This document shows, piece after piece, positions 7,315 to 16,208 of a stretch of 64,000 nt of DNA. Source of the stretch: UBA5078 sp040384465. GTDB taxonomy: Bacteria; Pseudomonadota; Gammaproteobacteria; Pseudomonadales; Pseudohongiellaceae. The notes under the pieces are model-generated. The model did not search any database, had not been told where the DNA came from, and saw only the letters and a list, made by a program, of their open reading frames with translations. Positions within the stretch are counted from its first letter, which is position 1. Every line of letters starts with the position of its first letter. Position numbers and translations under genes: made by a program. Where the stretch lies: assembly GCA_040384465.1 (NCBI GenBank), contig JAZKJF010000003.1:1-64000 (forward strand), written 5' to 3'.

Positions 7315-9836
7315 CAGCCAGAAGAATTGTCGTTGTCGGCAACGGCATGGTCGGCCACTACTACGTGGAACAACTGGCCAAACAGAATGCCGGGCATGAC
7401 ATCACCGTTATCGGCGCTGAACCGCGCCCCGCCTACGACAGGGTGCATCTGTCCGAAGTCTTCAGCGGCAAGAATCCGGAAGACCTGGCACTGACTACGC
7501 GTGAGCATTACAAAGACCTCGGCGTCCACGCCCATTTCGGCGACGCCGTGGCCCGCATTGATCGCAAGAACAAGGAAGTGATCACCGATCTCGGTCGCCG
7601 TTTCGCCTATGACAAGCTCGTGCTCGCCACAGGCTCCTATCCTTTCGTGCCGCCGGTGCCCGGCGCCGATCAACCCGGCTGCCTGACCTACCGCACCATC
7701 GACGATCTCGGCGCCATTCGCGCCAATGCCAAGCACGGCAAGATCGGCGTAGTGGTGGGTGGTGGACTGCTCGGTCTGGAGTGTGCGAACGCGCTGAAGA
7801 ATCTCGGCCTCGAAACCCATGTGGTGGAATTCGCACCCGGCCTGATGGGCGTGCAGCTCGACAACGGCGGCAGCGTGATGCTGCGGCAAATGATCGAAGA
7901 GCTGGGTGTGCAGGTGCACACCAGCAAGGCGACACAGAAGATTGTCCCCGGCAACGAACGCCGTCTGCGTATGGAATTCGCGGATGGCAGCGCGCTGGAG
8001 ACCGACATGATCGTGTTCTCCGCCGGCATCCGCCCCTATGATCAACTCGCGAAAGCCGCCGATATCACCGTGGGTGACCGTGGTGGCATTGTCATCGATT
8101 ACCACTGTCGCACCAGCGACTCCGACATCTTCGCCATCGGTGAATGCGCGCTGTTCGGCGGCCGCATCTACGGACTCGTGGCTCCCGGCTACCGCATGGC
8201 CGACGCCGCGCTGAGCCAGCTCACCGACACGCCTGTGCCTTTCCAGGGCGCAGACATGAGCACCAAACTGAAACTGCTGGGCATCGACGTCGGCTCCATC
8301 GGCGACTCTCACGGCAAGGCCTTGCATAACGGTCAACCTCCGGCCAGCTTCCTCTATTCGAATGACCGCGAGCGTGTCTACAAGAAGATTGTCGTGAGCG
8401 CGGATGGCAAGAAACTGCTGGGCGCCGTGCTGGTCGGTGATTGCAGCGATTACGACACCCTGCTGCAGTTCTTCCTCAACGACATGGAGCTGCCAGCGAA
8501 TCCCGAAGGCATCATTCTGCCTGCAGACAAAGGGGCCTCGCCTCTGCTCGCAGGTATGTCGCTGCCGATGACGGCCACCATCTGTTCCTGTCTGAATGTG
8601 ACCAAAGGCGCCATCGTCGCTGCCATCGACGGCGGCTGCTGTTCAGTCGCCGATGTGAAGAACACGACCAAGGCCAGCACCGGCTGCGGCGGTTGTGCAG
8701 CACTGCTTAAATCCACCGTCAACGAGGAACTCGCGGCGCGTGGTGCGGAGATCAACAACTACGTCTGCGAGCATTTCGCTTACTCGCGTCAGGAGTTGTT
8801 CCATCTCATCAAAGTCGGTTCACTCAAGACCTTCGATGACACGCTGCACAAGCACGGCAAAGGGCGTGGCTGCGATGTCTGCAAGCCTGCCGTCGCGTCG
8901 ATACTCGCCTCGCTCTTCAACGACTACGTACTGAAGAAAGAACACGCGAGCTTGCAGGACACCAATGACACCTTCCTCGCCAACATGCAGAAGGACGGCA
9001 CCTACTCTATCGTGCCGCGCATCGCGGGCGGCGAAATTACCGCCGAGAAACTCATCGTCATTGGCGAAGTGGCACGCAAGTACAAACTGTACACCAAGAT
9101 CACCGGGGGTCAACGCATCGACCTGTTCGGCGCGCGCATCAATCAGTTGCCGGAAATCTGGAGCGAACTGGTGGCGGCAGGATTCGAGACCGGGCACGCC
9201 TACGGCAAGGCGCTGCGCACCGTGAAATCCTGCGTCGGCAGCACCTGGTGCCGCTACGGCGTGCAGGACAGCGTGAGCATGGCGATCCTGATCGAGAACC
9301 GCTACAAGGGCGTGCGTTCACCGCACAAGTTGAAGTCCGCTGTGTCCGGCTGTACCCGTGAGTGTGCCGAGGCGCAATCGAAAGACTTCGGCGTCATCGC
9401 CACCGAGAACGGCTGGAACTTGTACGTGTGCGGCAACGGCGGCATGAAGCCGCGCCACGCCGACCTCTTTGCCACCGACCTCGACGACGCGACGCTGATC
9501 AAATACATCGATCGCTTTTTGATGTTCTACATCCGCACGGCCGACAGGTTGCAGCGCACGTCCGTATGGATGAACGGTCTCGAAGGCGGACTCGATTATC
9601 TGCGCGAAGTAATCATCGACGACAAGCTCGGCATCGCAGCAGAACTGGAAGCTCAGATGGCGCTGCTGCTCGACACCTATCAGTGCGAGTGGAAGACCAC
9701 CATCGAAGATCCGGAGAAGCTCAAGCGCTTCCGCCAGTTCGTCAACAGCAATGAGGAAGACACCCATGTGGTGTTTGTACAGGAACGCGGCCAGCCGCGT
9801 CCGGCGAAAGACAATGAGCGTGCCGCGCTCATGTAA
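7311..9836 (+). CDS. nirB: Assimilatory NADH nitrite reductase, large subunit
   Basis: An 841-residue protein of normal NirB length. The order is an FAD/NAD(P)H oxidoreductase domain from residue 4 (VVVGNGMVG), two BFD-like iron-sulfur segments (CSC at about 425 with CGGC at about 458; a second near 484-535), then the siroheme/4Fe-4S domain. There, Cx5C (SCVGSTWC, about 640) and Cx3C (CTREC, about 681) bind the cofactors. It reduces nitrite to ammonium in the cytoplasm. It overlaps nrtC by four bases and is followed by nirD after an inverted REP pair. No siroheme synthase gene is seen in the window. Confidence 0.95.
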   Translation: MTARRIVVVGNGMVGHYYVEQLAKQNAGHDITVIGAEPRPAYDRVHLSEVFSGKNPEDLALTTREHYKDLGVHAHFGDAVARIDRKNKEVITDLGRRFAYDKLVLATGSYPFVPPVPGADQPGCLTYRTIDDLGAIRANAKHGKIGVVVGGGLLGLECANALKNLGLETHVVEFAPGLMGVQLDNGGSVMLRQMIEELGVQVHTSKATQKIVPGNERRLRMEFADGSALETDMIVFSAGIRPYDQLAKAADITVGDRGGIVIDYHCRTSDSDIFAIGECALFGGRIYGLVAPGYRMADAALSQLTDTPVPFQGADMSTKLKLLGIDVGSIGDSHGKALHNGQPPASFLYSNDRERVYKKIVVSADGKKLLGAVLVGDCSDYDTLLQFFLNDMELPANPEGIILPADKGASPLLAGMSLPMTATICSCLNVTKGAIVAAIDGGCCSVADVKNTTKASTGCGGCAALLKSTVNEELAARGAEINNYVCEHFAYSRQELFHLIKVGSLKTFDDTLHKHGKGRGCDVCKPAVASILASLFNDYVLKKEHASLQDTNDTFLANMQKDGTYSIVPRIAGGEITAEKLIVIGEVARKYKLYTKITGGQRIDLFGARINQLPEIWSELVAAGFETGHAYGKALRTVKSCVGSTWCRYGVQDSVSMAILIENRYKGVRSPHKLKSAVSGCTRECAEAQSKDFGVIATENGWNLYVCGNGGMKPRHADLFATDLDDATLIKYIDRFLMFYIRTADRLQRTSVWMNGLEGGLDYLREVIIDDKLGIAAELEAQMALLLDTYQCEWKTTIEDPEKLKRFRQFVNSNEEDTHVVFVQERGQPRPAKDNERAALM

Positions 9837-9838
9837 AC

Positions 9839-9901
9839 CTGTAGGAGCCTGCCCTGCAGGCGATTCTTGCAAAATATCGCCTGCAGGGCAGGCTCCTACA
9901 G
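9839..9901. repeat. Inverted pair of REP-like elements between nirB and nirD
   Basis: Two copies of the REP-like unit face each other as perfect 26-base arms (9839-9864 and 9876-9901) around an 11-base spacer. The pair sits two bases after the nirB stop, inside the operon. Such a long hairpin could halt 3' exonucleases and make the upstream message more stable than the nirD-nasA part. Confidence 0.9.
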
Positions 9902-9958
9902 GGTATGTCCACACAGATCAGACTCATACAGAATTCAGTAGTAGCAAGAGGAAGCACC

Positions 9959-10333
9959 ATGGGCACCGCAATACATAAACAATTCAATCACGAACCAATC
10001 GCCGTTTTCAGCAAATCCAATCTGCTGGAAAATTCCGGAGTCTGCGCACTGATCAATGGGGTGCAGGTCGCCGTGTTCTATCTGCCGACAGAAACTCCGG
10101 CGATTTACGCCATCGATAACTACGACCCCATCGGCCGGGCGAATGTGCTCTCCCGTGGTATAGTCGGCGACATCAATGGCGAGCTGGTAGTGGCCTCGCC
10201 GCTCTACAAGCAGCATTTCAGTCTGCAAAACGGGCGCTGTCTCGAAGACGACAGCGTGCAGGTATCAGTCTACCAGGCACGTCTGGAAGGCGATGCGGTC
10301 ATCGTGATGTTGCAGAAGGTGCAGAACTCATAG
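9959..10333 (+). CDS. nirD: Nitrite reductase, small subunit
   Basis: A 124-residue Rieske-like NirD protein (IDNYDPIGRANVLSRGIVGD; SPLYKQHFSL). As in other NirD proteins, the Cys/His cluster ligands of true Rieske proteins are missing. It pairs with NirB. The ATG at 9959 is chosen over an in-frame ATG at 9905 because AGAGGAAG lies directly upstream and because family members begin close to this point. It is followed 19 bases later by nasA. Confidence 0.92.
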   Translation: MGTAIHKQFNHEPIAVFSKSNLLENSGVCALINGVQVAVFYLPTETPAIYAIDNYDPIGRANVLSRGIVGDINGELVVASPLYKQHFSLQNGRCLEDDSVQVSVYQARLEGDAVIVMLQKVQNS

Positions 10334-10352
10334 GGTTTGATCAGGACATTCG

Positions 10353-13052
10353 ATGTTTGCAGAAGATTCTCTTGATGCTCGCAACAGACAGACCACCTGC
10401 CCCTATTGCGGCGTCGGGTGCGGTGTACAGGCCCAGACAGCGTACGGAGTGATCGAATCGGTGCAGGGCACGACCACGCACCCGGCCAACTTCGGCAGGC
10501 TCTGTGTCAAAGGCTCTGCTCTGCATGAAACAATGGGGGAGCAAGGGCGCCTGTTGCACCCTCGTATCGCTGGAGTGCGCACCGACTGGAACAGCGCACT
10601 CGATCACGTTGCCGCCAGCCTCAAGAAAATCATCCGTAAACATGGCCCCGATGCCGTGGCGTTCTACCTCTCCGGTCAATTGCTCACAGAAGACTATTAC
10701 GTTGCCAACAAGCTCATGAAAGGCTTCATCGGCAGCGCTAATGTCGATACCAATTCACGTTTATGCATGGCGTCCGCCGTGGCCGGCTACAAGCGCGCCT
10801 TCGGTGCTGACGCGGTGCCCTGCAACTACGAAGACCTGGAGTGCTGCGACCTGCTGGTGATGGTCGGCTCCAACGCCGCGTGGACCCATCCCGTGCTCTA
10901 TCAACGCATTGTCGCCGCGAAAGCCGCGCGCCCTGGCATGCGCGTCGTGGTCATCGACCCGCGCCGCACAGCGACCTGCGATGTTGCAGATCTGCACCTC
11001 GCACTACGTCCCGGCGCCGACGCTTTCGTGTTCGCGGGCCTGCTGCAGTATCTGGCACAACGCCGAGCGCTGGACCGCGATTACATTGAAAACTACACGG
11101 AAGATTTCGACGCGGCACTCGCAGCCTGTGAAGATTTCGATATCGAGACCACCGCCGAAAGCAGCGGCCTCGACAGCGGCGCGCTGGAACAGTTTTACCA
11201 ATGGTTCGCCCGTACCGAGAAGACCGTCACCTTCTACTCGCAAGGCATCAACCAATCCGCCACCGGCACCGACAAGTGCAACGCCATTATCAATTGTCAT
11301 CTGGCCACGGGGCGCCTCGGCAAAGCGGGTATGGGGCCTTTCTCTATCACGGGTCAACCCAATGCCATGGGCGGCCGGGAGGTCGGCGGGCTTGCCAATC
11401 AGCTCGCCGCGCATATGGATTTCACACCGGCTAATGTGGAGCGCGTGGGCCGCTTCTGGAACGCGGAAAAGATGGCGACGCAGCCAGGGCTCAAAGCCGT
11501 CGATCTGTTTGATGCCATCGAGAGCGGCAAGGTCAAAGCGGTGTGGATCATGGCCACCAATCCGGTGGTGAGTCTGCCGGAATCCGAACGTGTGCGTGCC
11601 GCGCTGCTCAAGTGCGAACTGGTGATCGTCTCGGACTGCATCGAGAATACCGACACCACGGCCTGCGCCGACGTGTTGCTGCCCGCCACCGGCTGGGGCG
11701 AGAAGGATGGCACCGTCACCAACTCCGAGCGCAGAATCTCCCGGCAACGCGCTCTGCTCGCCCCCGCTGGCGAAGCGCGACACGATTGGTGGATTATCAG
11801 TGAAATAGCCAAGCGGCTCGGTTTTACGGATGCATTCCGCTATGCCTCACCCGCCGACATCTTCAGAGAACACGCGGCACTTTCCGCATTCGAGAACGAA
11901 GGCACGCGTGACTTTGACATCAGTGCGCTAGCTGACCTCGATCAGCCCGCCTACGACGCGCTGGCGCCGGTGCAATGGCCCGTGAACGCAGCCAACCCGA
12001 ACGGAACCGCACGCCTGTTCAGCAATGGCAAATTCTTCACGCCCTCGGGACGCGCCCGCTTCGTCACACTGACACCCGCGCTGCCGCAACACGAGCCAAC
12101 CTTCCAGACGCCCTTCCTGCTCAACACCGGCCGCCTGCGCGACCAGTGGCATACCATGACTCGCACCGGCCGCGCGCCGCGTCTGCTCGCCCACACTGGC
12201 GCGCCCTTTGTCGCGATGAACCCGCGCGACGCGATGAGCAAGGGCATCCGTGAGGGCGACCTGGTGCGGCTGCACAACATCGACAGTCAGGGTGACAGAC
12301 AAGAGTTAGTGCTACAGGCCAGCATCGACAGCGGCATGCGCGATGGCGATGTCTTTGTGCCGATCCACTGGAACGACCAGTTCGCAGCGAACAGTCGCGT
12401 CAGTCGGCTGATCGCACCGCGCACTGATCCGATCTCGGGACAACCGGAAAGCAAGTACTCCCCTGTTGGGCTGCAGGGCGTCAAAGTACAGCGCTGGGTC
12501 GCCGTTATCAGCCGTGAACCGGTGCCTGTCGGTCCGTTCGATTTCTGGGTGAAGACACCGGTGACCGATGGTTGGTACACCTTGCTGGCCGACACTGCGA
12601 TCCCGACCAAGCAGACAGAACAAGCCTGGCAGGAATGGTTGCAGGGGTTGCAGCAGAAACCGCAGCAAGAACTGGAAAAGATCGAGCTGTCGAACACTGT
12701 GTCGGGAGATTATCGTGCGTTGCTCTGCCATGACCTGCACATCGAGATCGCGCTGTTCGCCGGACGCGAACGCAGCATGCTCCCAGACTCACAGTGGTTA
12801 CAGTCGCTGTTCAATCACAAGATCGACTCGCAGTCCTGGCGTCTGCTTGCCAGACAGGAGATCTCAGCTGTCGCTACCAATCGCGTCATCTGCAGCTGCT
12901 TCCGCGTAACGGAGCAACAGATAATCGGTGCTATCGACAAAGGCGCCCGCAGCGCAGAGGATTTGGGTCGAGTACTGCGCTGCGGGACGAATTGCGGGTC
13001 GTGTATTCCAGAGTTGAAACAGTTGGTGGCGCGTCAGTCTGGGGCGATCTGA
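10353..13052 (+). CDS. nasA: Assimilatory nitrate reductase, catalytic subunit
   Basis: An 899-residue molybdopterin enzyme of the NasA type. The N-terminal 4Fe-4S ligands are CPYCGVGC (about 16-23) plus a fourth Cys in GRLCVKG. The molybdopterin domains run to about residue 680. A C-terminal BFD-like 2Fe-2S domain (CSCFRV ... CGTNCGSC, about 848-888) receives electrons, as in Klebsiella-type NasA. It reduces nitrate to nitrite in the cytoplasm. No separate electron-transfer subunit (NasB/NasC) is present here, so the donor is unknown. It is the last gene of the operon, and a convergent gene ends 46 bases downstream. Confidence 0.95.
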   Translation: MFAEDSLDARNRQTTCPYCGVGCGVQAQTAYGVIESVQGTTTHPANFGRLCVKGSALHETMGEQGRLLHPRIAGVRTDWNSALDHVAASLKKIIRKHGPDAVAFYLSGQLLTEDYYVANKLMKGFIGSANVDTNSRLCMASAVAGYKRAFGADAVPCNYEDLECCDLLVMVGSNAAWTHPVLYQRIVAAKAARPGMRVVVIDPRRTATCDVADLHLALRPGADAFVFAGLLQYLAQRRALDRDYIENYTEDFDAALAACEDFDIETTAESSGLDSGALEQFYQWFARTEKTVTFYSQGINQSATGTDKCNAIINCHLATGRLGKAGMGPFSITGQPNAMGGREVGGLANQLAAHMDFTPANVERVGRFWNAEKMATQPGLKAVDLFDAIESGKVKAVWIMATNPVVSLPESERVRAALLKCELVIVSDCIENTDTTACADVLLPATGWGEKDGTVTNSERRISRQRALLAPAGEARHDWWIISEIAKRLGFTDAFRYASPADIFREHAALSAFENEGTRDFDISALADLDQPAYDALAPVQWPVNAANPNGTARLFSNGKFFTPSGRARFVTLTPALPQHEPTFQTPFLLNTGRLRDQWHTMTRTGRAPRLLAHTGAPFVAMNPRDAMSKGIREGDLVRLHNIDSQGDRQELVLQASIDSGMRDGDVFVPIHWNDQFAANSRVSRLIAPRTDPISGQPESKYSPVGLQGVKVQRWVAVISREPVPVGPFDFWVKTPVTDGWYTLLADTAIPTKQTEQAWQEWLQGLQQKPQQELEKIELSNTVSGDYRALLCHDLHIEIALFAGRERSMLPDSQWLQSLFNHKIDSQSWRLLARQEISAVATNRVICSCFRVTEQQIIGAIDKGARSAEDLGRVLRCGTNCGSCIPELKQLVARQSGAI

Positions 13053-13097
13053 ATCACTTTCAACAACAAGCCCATGCGCTGAAAATGCTCAGCCTGC

Positions 13098-13679
13098 TCA
13101 CAAACGATTATCCACCGCCAGCCTGAAACTGCCTTGATGCTCATCGTTCACGCGATAGGCATATTCGCCAGCGGATAGCCCGTAAACAGGCAGAGGAATG
13201 GTTCTTGAGAAAGGCACCATCACCGCCGCACAATCGACGAGTTCTGGATGCAGCAGCCACATACTATTCTTGAGATAAACGGCCACGTTGAAGCTATTGC
13301 CTTCGAGCAGCTGACTGATCTGCCCAACTTCCGGGCAACCACTCGTGAAAATTCCAGAGACCTTCAGGAATATCTGCACGGGAAACGAATCGGTCTTGAT
13401 GAGTTCGACACGCTCGATGGCGTTGGTGATTCTAACGCTCTCTTGCGCGGTGACGAGGCGCCAGAGGTCACCTTGAACGAACTCGATTTTCACATCCTGA
13501 AAGAACCCTGGCTGTGCCGCGGAATCCACAGCGGGTACAAGCAACTGCTTCGCCTGGCTGGAGTAACTGGGATTGTCGGCGGCGACTACTGAGGTACTGA
13601 CAAAAAGTAAAAGAGCAGTAGTGTTCCAGCGTAATGCAACGCGAAGCACTGCGATAAAACGTGCAATAAAATCTGACAT
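13098..13679 (-). CDS. Secreted protein of unknown function
   Basis: A 193-residue protein with a signal peptide (hydrophobic segment about residues 18-33, cleavage near VVAAD). The mature part is rich in predicted beta strands and has two Cys residues about 40 apart (SGCPE and VDCAA) that could form a disulfide. No family was recognised. A strong AAGGAGG lies just before the ATG, supporting a real gene. It runs convergently toward nasA and is preceded by a 9-bp dyad. Existence is well supported; function is unknown. Confidence 0.7.
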   Translation of the reverse strand: MSDFIARFIAVLRVALRWNTTALLLFVSTSVVAADNPSYSSQAKQLLVPAVDSAAQPGFFQDVKIEFVQGDLWRLVTAQESVRITNAIERVELIKTDSFPVQIFLKVSGIFTSGCPEVGQISQLLEGNSFNVAVYLKNSMWLLHPELVDCAAVMVPFSRTIPLPVYGLSAGEYAYRVNDEHQGSFRLAVDNRL

Positions 13680-13698
13680 GTCTTCCTCCTTGAAACGA

Positions 13699-13734
13699 AT
13701 GACGGGATGATCCGAGTGCAGATATTCCCGTCAT
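13699..13734. promoter_or_regulatory. Inverted repeat upstream of the secreted protein gene
   Basis: ATGACGGGA and TCCCGTCAT form a perfect 9-bp dyad with an 18-base centre, 20 bases upstream of the ATG at 13679. It could be a 5' UTR hairpin or an operator. No known regulator consensus was recognised. Confidence 0.4.
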
Positions 13735-13773
13735 GATCCTACGCTGTCAATCCCTTTCTCTATACCTGCGCGG

Positions 13774-14787
13774 TCATTGCCGATAGGCCATCTCCGCCCG
13801 CGCACAATTCTGCGCCACATCCAGGTACCGGAGGATGCTCGGTGTACCTACCACATAGGGATGCGGATCACTCGGACCACGAGTCGCGAGCAGTGGAATC
13901 TTCTCGCGGCTGCCATCGAAGTGCAGGTGATTCGCGAGCAGAATATCGGCTCCAGCGGCCTGCACGATATTGCTGAAGCGCACAGAGGAATCAATGTAGA
14001 GCTGCACGTTGTCCGTCGGCGTACGATTGTTGATGGAGGTGCCTCCCCACAGAGCAGCGACGTGCTCCACACCGTTATCCTGCACGGTAATGATGGACGA
14101 CATGGTTCCGTCGGTGTGGCCCGGCGTTGCGTAAAGCGTGATGGTCGTTTTTCCCATCGTGAAGCTCATGCCATCTTCCGCAACAATGTCGCGGCGCGGA
14201 ATCGGATTGCGACGATCACGCGCCACCAGATCCCAATCATCGGCTCCCATGACAACGCTCGCACCGAACTCGTCCTGCAAATATTTCGCCCCGGCATGGT
14301 GATCGCCATGACCGTGGCTGATGATGACCAGTTTTATATCGGCTGGATTAAAACCCAGTTTGCGCAGGCCGCCAACAATCGACTCACCGGTCGCGTAGTC
14401 ATACAGCGTGTCGAGCAGCATGATGCCTTCGTCAGTCACCACCGCCCAGGAGCTGTGCTCGTTGGTGCCGACAAAATACAGCTCGTCGAACACTTTCACA
14501 GGCTCTCTGTACCAGTCTGCCAGTGGCGGCACCGTGCGCGGTGCAGGCTCTTCGTCATCGTCCACATCTACGGCCGCTGGTGCAGGAGGAATGTAGTCGA
14601 CTCTCGGGATTGCCGGACACACGCTGGCACTCAACCGCACATGATCCGTGCCCGCCGACAGGAGAGCTGCCTCACGGTAGATGGCGGCAATTTCCTCGAT
14701 GGTGCGTTCAGCGGCAGACAGCGTGTCGAGCGGCGCGCAGATGCTCAGAGCCGCTATGAAAAGCGTTTTGATGCGGATCGACGTCAT
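13774..14787 (-). CDS. Exported MBL-fold metallo-hydrolase
   Basis: A 337-residue protein with an N-terminal signal peptide (cleavage near TLSAAE). It has a metallo-beta-lactamase fold with the zinc motif HGHGDHH at about residues 152-158, a later GHTDGTMS carrying the third His, and NHLHFDG near residue 290. The overall pattern resembles periplasmic MBL hydrolases related to subclass B3, but resistance to beta-lactams cannot be claimed. A Pro/Glu-rich stretch (about 68-82) lies before the domain. GAGGAG precedes the ATG. The substrate is unknown. Confidence 0.85.
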   Translation of the reverse strand: MTSIRIKTLFIAALSICAPLDTLSAAERTIEEIAAIYREAALLSAGTDHVRLSASVCPAIPRVDYIPPAPAAVDVDDDEEPAPRTVPPLADWYREPVKVFDELYFVGTNEHSSWAVVTDEGIMLLDTLYDYATGESIVGGLRKLGFNPADIKLVIISHGHGDHHAGAKYLQDEFGASVVMGADDWDLVARDRRNPIPRRDIVAEDGMSFTMGKTTITLYATPGHTDGTMSSIITVQDNGVEHVAALWGGTSINNRTPTDNVQLYIDSSVRFSNIVQAAGADILLANHLHFDGSREKIPLLATRGPSDPHPYVVGTPSILRYLDVAQNCARAEMAYRQ

Positions 14788-14950
14788 GGGGATCTCCTCG
14801 TTGTTGTTCTAGTTATGAGCAATTGCGCTGGAGTCTCGCACAGAGGCTTTGGAGTTGCCAACGCCTGCCGCCGTAGCCTGACCTTGGTTTGAGTTAAACT
14901 GCGTCATGGTCTACGCTTGAACACCAATACTGCATACTGGTGGACACGCT

Positions 14951-16171
14951 TTGGTAAACATCCTCTCTCCCCACACATTACGCCGCGCCGCCCTGCACCA
15001 TCAAGGCCTGACGCGCCCCGCGCCCTTCGGCAAAGGTCGACAGGCCACCAAGAAAGCACTGGATCAGCTCGGCTACGTGCAGATCGACACGCTCTCGGTC
15101 GTGGAGCGCGCGCATCACCACACCTTGTGGACACGCATCCCCGACTATCAACCTGCGCATCTGGAACAGCTGATCGAAAAGCGTGAGGCCTTCGAGTACT
15201 GGTCACATGCAGCGGCGTTCCTGCCCATGAATTCCTATCGCTTCGCCCTGCCGCGGATGAACACAGTGAAGCGCGGCGAGTCGCGCTGGTTCGCGAGTGT
15301 GAGTGCGGACGCAGAGCAGCAGGTGCTGGAGCGTATCCGCATCGATGGCCCATTGCGGGCGCGAGACTTCGATTCGGCGAAGGAGCAACCGGGCAGCTGG
15401 TGGAACTGGAAACCGGCCAAGAAGGCATTGGAGAAGCTGTTCTTTCAAGGCGACCTGATGGTGAGCAGCCGGGATGGCATGCAGAAGGTCTACGATCTGC
15501 GCGAACGGGTGCTGCCAGCGACTGTCGACACGCGTGAGCCCTCTCTGCACGAGTATGCGGAGCACCTGCTCGACGCCTCACTCAAAGCACATGGCTTCAC
15601 GACGCCAAAACAGATCACGCATCAGCGCCAGGGTGCGGATTTGCGCCGGGTAATCCCGGCATTGCTCAAGGAGCGGATCGCGCAGGGCACGCTAACACAA
15701 TTCAAGATCGACGGACTGCCACCCGTGTTCGCAGCTCCTGATCTCCTCGAACGGCGCTACCCGTCTTTCACGCCCACCGTGCGACTGCTGTCACCATTCG
15801 ACAATGCCGTCATCCACCGCGAGCGCGTTCTACAGCTCTTCGATTTCGATTACAAAATCGAGTGCTACACGCCGCAGGCGAAGCGCAGGTTCGGCTACTT
15901 CTGTCTGCCGCTGCTGTATCTGGACGGCGAAAGCGCCATGATCGTTGGCCGCGTCGACTGCAAGGCGAATCGTGTGAACCGGCACCTGGAGCTGGTGCAT
16001 TTGCATCTAGAAACACCAATCGCCGACGAAGAACGTTTCCTCTTCGCGTTCGGCAAGGCCATGCGCGAGTTCGCGGCGTTCAACGCATGCGATGTTGTCC
16101 ATGCCACCAAAGTCAGCGCTGCACGCAGCAGCACGACCGCATGGCTGGAACGCATTCGCCGTGTGCTGTAG
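14951..16171 (+). CDS. YcaQ/AlkX-type winged-helix DNA glycosylase
   Basis: A 406-residue member of the HTH_42 (YcaQ) family, which excises interstrand crosslinks and alkylated bases through stacked winged-helix domains. The family's catalytic QxD motif is seen as Q44-I45-D46 (GYVQIDTLSVVERAHHH). The C-terminal part contains the conserved LLSPFDNAVIHRERV. The start is TTG at 14951, since no ATG or GTG lies in frame before the conserved N-terminus. The start is less certain than the identity. It is a solitary gene convergent with the antiporter gene. Confidence 0.85.
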   Translation: MVNILSPHTLRRAALHHQGLTRPAPFGKGRQATKKALDQLGYVQIDTLSVVERAHHHTLWTRIPDYQPAHLEQLIEKREAFEYWSHAAAFLPMNSYRFALPRMNTVKRGESRWFASVSADAEQQVLERIRIDGPLRARDFDSAKEQPGSWWNWKPAKKALEKLFFQGDLMVSSRDGMQKVYDLRERVLPATVDTREPSLHEYAEHLLDASLKAHGFTTPKQITHQRQGADLRRVIPALLKERIAQGTLTQFKIDGLPPVFAAPDLLERRYPSFTPTVRLLSPFDNAVIHRERVLQLFDFDYKIECYTPQAKRRFGYFCLPLLYLDGESAMIVGRVDCKANRVNRHLELVHLHLETPIADEERFLFAFGKAMREFAAFNACDVVHATKVSAARSSTTAWLERIRRVL

Positions 16172-16208
16172 CACCTGATGAGGAACGCCGCAGACTGAAG
16201 CACTAGCC

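Noticed and set aside
7311..13052. Missing cysG-type siroheme synthase taken as sign of a broken pathway
   Set aside because: The gene is often located elsewhere in the chromosome, and all genes present are intact.
13774..14787. Metallo-beta-lactamase antibiotic resistance gene
   Set aside because: Only the general MBL zinc motif is visible, and the fold serves many unrelated hydrolases.
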